Below are positions 25,198 through 35,416 of a DNA stretch of 64,000 bases, one piece after another. The notes below the pieces were generated by a model. The model worked only from the letters and a program-made list of their open reading frames with translations. It did not search any database and was not told the DNA's origin. Position numbers and translations under genes: made by a program. This DNA comes from Cunninghamia lanceolata (Eukaryota; Streptophyta; Pinopsida; Cupressales; Cupressaceae): assembly GCA_027924645.1 (NCBI GenBank), contig BSBN01000297.1, positions 6,200,001-6,264,000 of the forward strand. Direction: 5' to 3'. Each line of letters begins with the position of its first letter. Within the stretch, counting starts at the first letter, position 1.

Positions 25198-28100
25198 TGT
25201 TGGTCATGATTGTTAGTCATTCACAAACATAGAATAAAAGTTACACAACAACCTTTACTCATCTTGAAAGATACGATGAATTCAGAGAATTCATGATCCC
25301 AAGTCTCCGTTGATTAGGTCTTAATCTACTGACGTTACTCAGTGGTTGATGTGCGTTGTTGTTTTCCATTCAGGGGCCTTACGTGTTTCTGCAAAGTTCA
25401 TCATTATTTCTTCAAATATCCTGCTCTATATGCCTGCTCTGCATAAATCTCCAACAATTCTACCTCTGCACTGTGAATCCAGTCAAATAATGTGCCTACA
25501 GACTGATATTTGCATGATTTCTACCATTATTTGCAATTCTTTGCATGATATTTTCAATACTGCATGCATTTAACTCAAATATGCTAAGGATTTTCAGTTA
25601 CCTACGGGATTTCAGCATATTTCTTTGTTCTGCTTGTTATTTATCATGATTTGCAGTTATGGTGATGAAATTATGAAATTAAAATAAAGGAAAAGGGTTA
25701 AAGAATGAGATTCCCAAAACTACTTGACTTAGATCACTGATCCACATACAAGCTCCCATACATGCAATGAAAAGAAGGAAACTAGAATCATACTTCACCA
25801 GGACATTCCACAAATCTGCATGATCTAGTGCAAATCTTCAAAGGAAAAGTTGATAACAACATGCAATGAAATGAAAGCGCTTCCAGTTGAACACAGCATT
25901 CACCAGTACACATCCAGAAATCAACAGGAAGATTACGTAAAATTTACAATCAGGATGTAATCTAAAACTTCATATCCATTCAGTATGCTCAAGAACAGGT
26001 ACATTTACAGTGATCTGAAGAAAGAACCTTGACATTTCAACAATTCTATCCTCATTAGTCTCAGTAATCCGATCTCCTAATTGACTCTACAGTAATTGGC
26101 CTTAATGCGCCAGATGCGTCTGTGTATATATTCTCTCCTTTTTTCTGTTCCAGATCTGGCTCTTATATAGAACAAATGCCAGAAAACAGTTACAATGATC
26201 CAAGGATCATGATCCTCTCATAATAATCAACGGTCCAGATGAAAAGCACATGCTTCGCCAGTTGGCAAATGTACAGCTGGCACAGAATATTCCAGCATCT
26301 TTGATTTGATTCGGTCTCCAGCTGGCAAACAACATATTTGACAATATCCTCCTCACTTCTGGTTCATGTTGCCTCCATGTGCAACCATACAATGCTCAGC
26401 TTCAGCAGCAGCATCATGACTTCCTGCAAATAAACAGACAAACATTAAGTTCATCATCATGTGGATAAACAACAGGAATTTAAACATTTTATTAACCAGG
26501 CCTCCAAAATGTGCAGCTACAGGCAATCGGGCTTTCAAATTTCTATCGTTCTGTTTTCCCGCCCATTTTCATGTATATTGGGTTCCAAATATGATCATGT
26601 GTCGCAAAATATACAAGGAAATAACTACTTTTCAATTTATTTCAAATACGGTTCTGTATATTTCGGCATGTGTATCAGGTTCACATCATATTCGCATCGG
26701 TGTGACCACATATCATCGGGGTGACAAAATTAGACTTGGCTGATGGTAAAACATACACCGATGCCAGAAATCATGATGACGTCCACCCATCGGGAAGACA
26801 TGTTCTACCGGCATGATAACTCAAGATTTGGCCGACAGTTAAAACTACGCCGATCAACAGCATATCGGCGTGACTATCTCCATCGGGGAGAAAATATAAA
26901 GCATGGCCGATATCATATGCTGGGCCGATGGACAATCTTAGGGCTTTCTACCTATCTGCAGGATATCATGAAATATGATGCTCCCCCTTCCGAATGCTCT
27001 GATGACGTCACCGTCATGCTTCGCTTCTGTATATTGGGGGAAAGAATGACATCATCATCATCATCATGTCGAAGGAAAATAGGAGGATTTGGAATATGAT
27101 CCTGCTGCAGAGGAAAGGAATATGATGGTGACGTCATCGTCATATTCGGGCTTCATTAAAATGCAAAAGATGATGTCACCGTCATGTTTAGTTAAGATCA
27201 GGGGATAAATGTAATATCAGGTCACCTAAGGAAGATGATCAGGTGGTGAATGTAATATGACCCCTTTGCGGCCAAGGTAACCCTCTCGAAAGATCAGGAT
27301 GATGATGATCAACAGGATATCCGGGGCCTTTGTTAAACTTTAGAACAGGACGTCATCATCATATTCGCGAACCGGATCATGCTTTGGAAAATATCCTGCC
27401 GAAGGGAAATGTGATGATGATGTCATCCTGATATTTGCTTCTTCGTTTATCAGATCAGGATGACATCATCAGGATATTTGTTAAGGGTGATATTTTGCAT
27501 CAGGATGATATTAACGAATATCGAGTTACCTTCAAAAACATGATGCTCGCGATACAAAAGACCGCTCGACGGGGAAAACTTACTATCACTTAAATTTGAC
27601 GTCTGGATATTTGAACCTCAGGATATTATTGGGGGGGGGGGGGGGGGGGGACATTTCAAATATGATGATGATGTTCTTCAAACAGCAAAACTGAGTTTAT
27701 AAGATATGACCCTCTTCTTGCGAATATCAGGATGATGACCCTCCGATAGGACTTTGACATGCGCATGCAAATTATGCAGATGGTGGACTTTCTAGGCAGG
27801 GTGATATTATAATATCAGCATGATATTATAATATCGGGTGATGTTAAAATATCATGATGCTCGTAGTTATGAAATATCGGGTTACACTCAAAACATGATG
27901 CTCACGATGCGCCCAAGGTCATTTGACGGGTAAAACACACTATCACCTAAGATTGACGTCCGGATATTTCGACTGCATGATTTTATCAGGTGATAGACCA
28001 AGATCATGACGACCTTGACAACATGATTGAGGATATAAATATGATGATCCTCCTGTGAATATCAGGTTTGACCAAAACTTTGACTGTGCATAACTCCCTC

Positions 28101-28386
28101 ATATGGACGAATTTTCAGGTGATGTAAAAGGCAAACCTGCATGGAATTTCAAGCTCTTTCTAAATATGAGGTCATAGAAACAAAATATGAACTTTGACAA
28201 ACTGACCTCATGATGATGACCAACCCCATTGAATATCATGATGATGATGCACCTGACCTTCCTTATGATGATGCACCTGACTCATTTTTACCAAACCGCC
28301 AGAAAACAGACAACACAAGCCAAGCCAAAAAGTTGGGTCCCTGTTTTGATAATGCAAAATGGGGCGTGTTGTGTAACCACACAACA
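25198..28386 (-). repeat. 3' LTR of the 9.3 kb element
   Basis: 3189 bp. The half away from the element's left end (about 26580-28330) is packed with ATGATG/CATCAT, GATATC and GACGTCA words, probably U3. It holds a 20-G homopolymer at 27631-27650 absent from the other LTR. A TATATATTCTC word near 26115 (plus) lies in the more unique part. Confidence 0.92.
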
Positions 28387-28619
28387 ACTTGCCACCAAAG
28401 AAAACAACAAAATTCAAATAATTCAAAAGGTGAGGATAAGTTAAAACATAAATTTCCAACTCCTATTAAGCATGAGCATCCTAATCCTTTCTAACTGGTA
28501 TCATGTTCATCAATGTAACAGTGAATTGATAAGGGATCAATTGTGTGCATGTGATTCATATACTCATCTTGAAAGTGAGTTGAATAAGTCAGTGACTGGT
28601 GTTAAGCTACTTAGTTTGG

Positions 28620-28755
28620 TTCATCCCTCATAGCCAACCGGATAGAGCCTTGCTGCCAGCAGGCGTCCATAGCCCCGGCAAGGTTATCGTTGCAATTCCC
28701 CTAAGTAGAGCCCCACTGCCAGCAAGCGTCTATAGCTCCGGTAGAGTTACTTAGA
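28620..28755. repeat. Pair of ~60-bp hairpin-forming repeats downstream of the 566-codon ORF
   Basis: Two tandem GC-rich units share TAGAGCC..CTGCCAGCA.GCGTC.ATAGC..CGG. In the first, CCTTGC pairs with GCAAGG around the loop. The same pair, inverted, is present at 63870-63995 in the related element. Confidence 0.8.
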
Positions 28756-29272
28756 TGACTTAATCTGGATTTCAGAAAATCCATTTTATTATTTTATTTA
28801 TTTTATATTTTGAATTTAATTCTTAAGATATAACAGTTGTAGCCTCATGATACAAGGAATGGTCACTTGTTGAAATTAAGTTGAGAATTGCAATGGTAGC
28901 AAGGGCAACCTTTAGATTTTTCACTTAACACCTACACTGATATGTTCAACAAACCCAAGGCTGTTAGGTGTGTCATTGTGAGGATCACCTTGACTCAAGA
29001 AAAGTAGTACTGATGAATATGATACCACAGACCTGATCAAGATTACCTATACTGATATGAATTACATCCTATGTAAAAACTTATATCCAACTTTTGAATT
29101 CTAACAATTTATGTAGTGTTCTTAAGTAATAAGGTGCACCAGTTTTGCCCAACCAAAACAAAAACTCAACAACGCAAAGCACAAAGCAACCTGTACAAAC
29201 AGCTAACCTACCAAAGGAAACAAAAGAAACAGAACAAGAAAGCAAAACAAGCAAACTATACAAACAACTAAC

Positions 29273-30973
29273 CTACAAAATTAAATACAAACCACTACTA
29301 GGCAAACAAAAACTAGAAAATGACCCAAATACACCTGTATTTGCATACTTCTTTTGATTATGCAGGAGCATTAAGGTATTAGTTATGGTTCTCAACCTAG
29401 CAAATTTATCTTTATATTCTAACAAATATTCTGATATTCTGAATTCACTGTATTCAACAGAATGACTCTTGATGATCAGCAACTGAGGCAACTCATCATG
29501 TTCATGATTAATCCATATGCATGTCTTATCTTCTGAATTTCCATAATCAAAATAGTATTCAACATCATTTACTGTGGAAAGGAGAAATACAACCTGGTGT
29601 ATTTCTAATTTTGTTGGACATGCTTCTTCATTGGCAGCTGATCTTCCATTTGTCATTACATTTTCACTGCTTGGCTCAGTGTCTGGTCTCACTTCAAATT
29701 GAAGGATGTATGACTCTTGATGTATTAATTCTTCATCTTTATCCAGCCTTATCCCTTCATTCTGGATGTTCAGTTTATCCTCCAGTTCAGGAAACTTCTC
29801 AATATTTTCTTCAATTTCCTGCACATCAGCATCTAAATAAGTATCTTTATTATCACAACCTGATATACAGAAATTTATCATTTCTAAATCATGTGACTGT
29901 AAAAGAGAAACAACTTTCACTTGATAAGGACACTCCCCTGTTTCATTCTCAAAATATTTCTGGAGTGACATTTGATCATGCATAACAACTCCAAAGTCTT
30001 CTACATCTTCATCTTTCAGGAATTGTTCATTAAATAATTCACATCTTCTATCTATTAGAGGATCTGGTTCCATTAACCTGCAACATTCTTGCATTTGATC
30101 ATTCAATTCAACCCAGTTAGGTAGTAAATCAGCATTTATTTTCTTTTCTATGGCTCCCTGAGTTACCACTATAGGAACTTCATCATCAGCAGTGAATTTA
30201 AATTGCTCTACTATTTGTTTACACTTCTCTTTACCATAGAATGACTCCAGGAAAGATGTTTCATCTTCTTTATCAAAAGTATTAGGATCAGAATCAAAAA
30301 TATTATCCTGATGAGTGATTTCTTCTCTAAAATTTTCACAAGATTCATACCTGCATACTAACTGATCCTTACTTGTATTAGGAAGTAGAGAACTCTTATC
30401 AATTTCACCATAGAATGAATCAAGGAAAGATGTTTCCTCTTTTTTACCCTCTGGAACTGATTCAGCCACTGTATTTTCTAGAATCTTTTTCAACACGACC
30501 AAGCAAGGGTAGCAATCTCTCTCTGAATGCTCTTCATCATGTAATCTGCACCAGCTTTCAATCAAGACATCATCAGTGGATAAACCTAATATTTGACTAC
30601 ACTGTATATTTCTAGACAAGTATAATTCAAAATCTTCAGAACGATCCACTTCAGTGTCTGGACAACTAATAACTTCTGGTGCTGCATCTGCTTGTTGCTC
30701 CAGAATTTCTTCATTTTCCTGCCAGACTTCTTCATTTTCCTGGCAAATTTTGGCCCTGAACACATCCGGGAAGAATATTAGTCTTTTCAAATATAAATCC
30801 AACCTTGTAAGGAAAGTTAAACAATTAATTTCACTGTGTTCCACAGTCTGGTGTATCCTGCAATAGGTAGATAAACCAAAGTTAGACAAACTATGAGGGT
30901 AAAGCTGCCTATTCAAAGTTTCTTGAAATAAAGGAATGTTAACTTGACAATTGCCTTCATATACATCCATCAA
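29273..30973 (-). CDS. Intact 566-aa protein with two CHHC zinc-binding-like motifs, family unknown
   Basis: The only sizeable intact ORF in the window. The N-terminal half has two similar motifs, C38-X2-H-X4-H-X4-C51 and C142-X2-H-X3-H-X4-C154, both containing CR(I/L)H and EHSE. They resemble the Cys-X2-His...His-X4-Cys knuckles of some plant gypsy gag proteins. The rest is very acidic (many Asp/Glu), with a duplicated ETSFL(D/E)SFYG segment at residues 179-190 and 236-247. A more hydrophobic, conserved-looking C-terminal region has DVEYYFDYGNSEDKTCIWIN. No signal peptide, protease or polymerase motif is seen. The ATG at 30973 lies about 230 bp inside the nearer primer site. A collinear degenerate relative (61831-63374) shows the ORF belongs to an element family and was conserved across copies. 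A role as an accessory or gag-like nucleic-acid-binding protein is only a guess. Confidence 0.8.
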   Translation of the reverse strand: MMDVYEGNCQVNIPLFQETLNRQLYPHSLSNFGLSTYCRIHQTVEHSEINCLTFLTRLDLYLKRLIFFPDVFRAKICQENEEVWQENEEILEQQADAAPEVISCPDTEVDRSEDFELYLSRNIQCSQILGLSTDDVLIESWCRLHDEEHSERDCYPCLVVLKKILENTVAESVPEGKKEETSFLDSFYGEIDKSSLLPNTSKDQLVCRYESCENFREEITHQDNIFDSDPNTFDKEDETSFLESFYGKEKCKQIVEQFKFTADDEVPIVVTQGAIEKKINADLLPNWVELNDQMQECCRLMEPDPLIDRRCELFNEQFLKDEDVEDFGVVMHDQMSLQKYFENETGECPYQVKVVSLLQSHDLEMINFCISGCDNKDTYLDADVQEIEENIEKFPELEDKLNIQNEGIRLDKDEELIHQESYILQFEVRPDTEPSSENVMTNGRSAANEEACPTKLEIHQVVFLLSTVNDVEYYFDYGNSEDKTCIWINHEHDELPQLLIIKSHSVEYSEFRISEYLLEYKDKFARLRTITNTLMLLHNQKKYANTGVFGSFSSFCLPSSGLYLIL

Positions 30974-31204
30974 ACTGAGACTATATTTTTCAATTTTTTA
31001 GGATTTTGAATTTTTAAGGAGATCCATCATATCTCAGAATAAAACTTGAAAGCTCAGAAAATCAAACAAATATTTGAGGCTTTGGGCTAGATCTTGGCAA
31101 AGGTGCAACCAAAACATCTCAGATAAGAGATATTTGCAGACATTTAACTGAAATGCTAAAATATTTATGTAATATTTGCAGAAATCCAGAAATTCTTTGC
31201 TCTC

Positions 31205-31221
31205 GCCCTCCTTCTAGCGCC
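31205..31221 (-). other. Duplicate of the primer-binding site
   Basis: Minus TGGCGCTAGAAGGAGGG followed by TAAAT-type flank and ATGTTG, an exact copy of the PBS/LTR junction at 31299-31326, 94 bp further inside the element. Confidence 0.85.
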
Positions 31222-31298
31222 AATTTATGTTGCGTTAGAAGCGAGGGGCCTGCATAAAATGATTGATGACTGAAGCAGTGGTGTCTTTTCCAGTTCTA

Positions 31299-31315
31299 CC
31301 CTCCTTCTAGCGCCA
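31299..31315 (-). other. Primer-binding site of the 9.3 kb element
   Basis: Minus TGGCGCTAGAAGGAGGG, 5 bp from the 5' LTR. Also conserved at 61695-61711 in the related element. The tRNA was not identified by hand. Confidence 0.8.
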
Positions 31316-31320
31316 ATTTA

Positions 31321-34300
31321 TGTTGGTCATGATTGTTAGTCATTCACAAACATAGAATAAAAGTTACACAACAACCTTTACTCATCTTGAAAGATATGAT
31401 GAATTCAGAGAATTCATGATCCCAAGTCTCCGTTGATTAGGTCTTAATCTACTGACGTTACTCAGTGGTTGATGTGCGTTGCTGTTTTCCATTCAGGGGC
31501 CTTACGTGTTTCTGCAAAGTTCATCATTATTTCTTCAAATATCCTGCTCTATATGCCTGCTCTGCATAAATCTCCAACAATTCTACCTCTGCACTGTGAA
31601 TCCAGTCAAATAATGTGCCTACAGACTGATATTTGCATGATTTCTACCATTATTTGCAATTCTTTGCATGATATTTTCAATACTGCATGCATTTAACTCA
31701 AATATGCTAAGGATTTTCAGTTACCTACGGGATTTCAGCATATTTCTTTGTTCTGCTTGTTATTTATCATGATTTGCAGTTATGGTGATGAAATTATGAA
31801 ATTAAAATAAAGGAAAAGGGTTAAAGAATGAGATTCCCAAAACTACTTGACTTAGATCACTGATCCACATACAAGCTCCCATACATGCAATGAAAAGAAG
31901 GAAACTAGAATCATACTTCACCAGGACATTCCACAAATCCGCATGATCTAGTGCAAATCTTCAAAGGAAAAGTTGATAACAACATGCAATGAAATGAAAG
32001 CGCTTCCAGTTGAACACAACATTCACCAGTACACATCCAGAAATCAACAGGAAGATTACGTAAAATTTACAATCAGGATGTAATCTGAAACTTCATATCC
32101 ATTCAGTATGCTCAAGAACAGGTACATTTACAGTGATCTGAAGAAAGAACCTTGACATTTCAACAATTCTATCCTCATTAGTCTCAGTAATCCGATCTCC
32201 TAATTGACTCTACAGTAATTGGCCTTAATGCGCCAGATGCGTCTGTGTATATATTCTCTCCTTTTTTCTGTTCCAGATCTGGCTCTTATATAGAACAAAT
32301 GCCAGAAAATAGTTACAATGATCCAAGGATCATGATCCTCTCATAATAATCAACGGTCCAGATGAAAAGCACATGCTTCGCCAGTTGGCAAATGTACAGC
32401 TGGCACAGAATATTCCAGCATCTTTGATTTGATTCGGTCTCCAGTTGGCAAACAGCATATTTGACAATATCCTCCTCACTTCTGGTTCATGTTGCCTCCA
32501 TGTGCAACCATACAATGCTCAGCTTCAGCAGCAGCATCACGACTTCCTGCAAATAAATAGACAAACATTAAGTTCATCATCATGTGGATAAACAACAGGA
32601 ATTTAAACATTTTATTAACCAGGCCTCCAAAATGTGCAGCTACAGGCAATCGGGCTTTCAAATTTCTATCGTTCTGTTTTCCCGCCCATTTTCATGTATA
32701 TCGGGTTCCAAATATGATCATCTGTCGCAAAATATACAAGGAAATAACTACTTTTCAATTTATTTCAAATCCGGTTCTGTATATTTCGGCATGTGTATCG
32801 GGTTCACATCATATTCGCATCGGTGTGACCACATATCATCGGGGTGACAAAATTAGACTTGGCCGATGGTAAAACATACACCGATGCCAGAAATCATGAT
32901 GACGTCCACCCATCGGGAAGACATGTTCTACCAGCATGATAACTCAAGATTTGGCCAACAGTTAAAACTACGCCGATCAACAGCATATCGGCGTGACTAT
33001 CTCCATCGGGGAGAAAATATAAAGCATGGCCGATATCATATGCTGGGCCGATGGACAATCTTAGGGCTTTCTACCTATCTGCAGGATATCGTGAAATATG
33101 ATGCTCCCCCTTCCGAATGCTCTGATGACGTCACCGTCATGCTTCGCTTCTGTATATTGGGGGAAAGAATGACATCATCATCATCATCATGTCGAAGGAA
33201 AATAGGAGGATTTGGAATATGATCCTGCTGCGGAGGAAAGGAATATGATGGTGACGTCATCGTCATATTCGGGCTTCATTAAAATGCAAAAGATGACGTC
33301 ACCGTCATGTTTAGTTAAGATCAGGGGATAAATGTAATATCGGGTCACCTAAGGAAGATGATCAGGTGGTGAATGTAATATGACCCCTTTGCGGCCAAGG
33401 TAACCCTCTCGAAAGATCAGGATGATGATGATCAACAGGATATCCGGGGCCTTTGTTAAACTTTAGAACAGGACGTCATCATCATATTCGCGAACCGGAT
33501 CATGCTTTGGAAAATATCCTGCCGAAGGGAAATGTGATGATGATGTCATCCTGATATTTGCTTCTTCGTTTATCAGATCAGGATGACATCATCAGGATAT
33601 TTGTTAAGGGTGATATTTTGCATCAGGATGATATTAACGAATATCGGGTTACCTTCAAAAACATGATGCTCGCGATACAAAAGACCGCTCGACGGGGAAA
33701 ACTTACTATCACTTAAATTTGACGTCTGGATATTTGAACCTCAGGTTATTATCAGGGGGGATGTTTCAAATATGATGATGATGTTCTTCAAACAGCAAAA
33801 CTGAGTTTATAAGATATGACCCTCTTCTTGCGAATATCAGGATGATGACCCTCCGATAGGACTTTGACATGCGCATGCAAATTATGCAGATGGTGGACTT
33901 TCTAGGCAGGGTGATATTATAATATCAGCATGATATTATAATATCGGGTGATGTTAAAATATCATGATGCTCGTAGTTATGAAATATCGGGTTACACTCA
34001 AAACATGATGCTCACGATGCGCCCAAGGTCATTTGACGGGTAAAACACACTATCACCTAAGATTGACGTCCGGATATTTCGACTGCATGATTTTATCAGG
34101 TGATAGACCAAGATCATGACGACCTTGACAACATGATTGAGGATATAAATATGATGATCCTCCTGCGAATATCAGGTTTGACCAAAACTTTGACTGTGCA
34201 TAACTCCCTCATATGGACGAATTTTCAGGTGATGTAAAAGGCAAACCTGCATGGAATTTCAAGCTCTTTCTAAATATGAGGTCATAGAAACAAAATATGA

Positions 34301-34496
34301 ACTTTGACAAACTGACCTCATGATGATGACCAACCCCATCGAATATCATGATGATGATGCACCTGACCTTCCTGATGATGATGCACCTGACTCATTTTTA
34401 CCAAACCGCCAGAAAACAGACAACACAAGCCAAGCCAAAAAGTTGGGTCCCTGTTTTGATAATGCAAAATGGGGCATGTTGTGTAACCACACAACA
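31321..34496 (-). repeat. 5' LTR of the 9.3 kb element
   Basis: 3176 bp partner of 25198-28386. Most of the roughly 26 differences are transitions. It has GGGGGG where the partner has a 20-G run. Confidence 0.92.
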
Positions 34497-35416
34497 GGTT
34501 TGCCACTCATCCCTTTCCTAGATACTCAAGACCGGGAGAGTTAGCTCCTCATATTGACAAGGAGGATTCAGACAATGAGGGTGTAATCAACAGGAGGAGG
34601 GGGAGAGGAGATTAGGGGGATGATGGAGGAGATGGAGGAGGAGGCAGTGGTAGATCGAGACAGAGGAGGAGGAGGTCTGGACAGGGACCTTCGGGTCAGT
34701 AGGCAGTTGCACAACAGCAGGCTATAGGATAGGTGCAGGCACAAGTGCCAGCATAGCAGGTGGCACCACATAGACAGATGTCGCCACCACAGTAGGTGAC
34801 TCAATAGTAGGTGTAGGGTCAGGTGCCAGCATAGTAGGTGGCACTGAGATAGGGACAGGTAGGGCAGGCTCTGCAGCCTGATTTACAATAGTAGGCTATT
34901 GCCACACTACAGGGTCAGATTAGGCAGCTGAGGGCCCATCTAAGAGCAGATGAGTCTCAAAGAGATGTAGACATAGGACAAATATCAGAGATATCCATAG
35001 AGAGAGATGTAGCCTTGGCTAATGCGAGGGCGATGAGGGTGGAGAGGGATGCAGTAGTGATAGCTATGGGTACAGATGGTACCTCTAGCTTTTAGTTTCA
35101 CAGGTACATCAGGCACAGACACAGTTAGCTTAGGTACAAAGTAAGCTTGCCAGAGCTCAGGCCCAATATTACAAGGGTTTATATCATGGAGCAGTGTCAG
35201 CAGAGCATCATGCACCCAGTTTCAGGAGCCAGTCTAGGGCATCTCAGAGGGCAGGTGGGTCTAGATCTGTGGGATCAGTCAGGGGACCCCAATAGTCAGG
35301 GGGAGATAGAGGAGAGGCTAGTGCAGGGAGTAGTGCTCCACGGCAGCAAGGTTTTTGATCTTATGTACACATTTTTGATGGCTGAGATATCCTGTATATG
35401 TGCCATTTTTGCCTGA

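Larger units (their letters stand above)
25198..34496 (-). mobile_element. 9.3 kb LTR element with 3.2 kb LTRs and a single unrecognised ORF
   Basis: LTRs 25198-28386 and 31321-34496 (TGTTGGTCATG to CCACACAACA) are nearly identical, about 1% different by eye. TSD GGTTT at 25193-25197 and 34497-34501; removing the element restores the PMD reading frame. A primer site (minus TGGCGCTAGAAGGAGGG) lies 5 bp from the right LTR at 31299-31315, so it is transcribed leftwards. The 2.9 kb interior holds one intact 566-codon ORF (29273-30973) and a structured repeat (28620-28755). No gag core, protease, RT or integrase is recognisable. No convincing polypurine tract borders the left LTR (minus TTTGGTGGCAAGT). 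It is young and non-autonomous. Confidence 0.92.
23519..35416 (+). pseudogene. Plant mobile domain (PMD) gene carried antisense in element A; split and amber-riddled
   Basis: Exon 1 is 23519-23563 (15 codons). It has a GTATGT donor at 23564 and a TTGCAG acceptor ending at 24096, giving a phase-0 intron of 533 bp. Exon 2 is 24097-25197 and resumes at 34502-35416 after the 9.3 kb insertion and its TSD are removed. The domain region shows PMD hallmarks: a TFHLPMGEMAITLEDIYWIL segment near 24292-24350 and a later WEHI segment. A Gln/Pro/Gly-rich tail and a coiled-coil-like segment follow (34660-35090). About 686 codons remain in one frame with no indel. They contain 22 stops, all TAG, before the natural TGA at 35414. 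PMD proteins occur as host silencing factors and as extra ORFs in plant transposons; here the position suggests an element-borne gene. Confidence 0.8.

Noticed and set aside
26207..27143. Small ORFs repeated in both 3.2 kb LTRs (also 32330-33266)
   Set aside because: Identical in both LTRs because the LTRs are copies; low-complexity Asp/His/Ser translations of ATGATG repeats with no domain.
28620..28755. tRNA or small structured RNA gene
   Set aside because: There is a hairpin but no cloverleaf, A/B boxes or CCA context, and it is tied to a retroelement.
29521..29985. 154-codon plus-strand ORF
   Set aside because: Lies wholly antisense to the intact 566-codon ORF and has no motif.
23519..35416. 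Alternative genetic code or programmed amber read-through in the PMD gene
   Set aside because: A plant nuclear genome uses the standard code. TAG from CAG by methylation-linked C-to-T change explains the pattern without new biology, and the true end is TGA. Kept only as a remote option in the finding.
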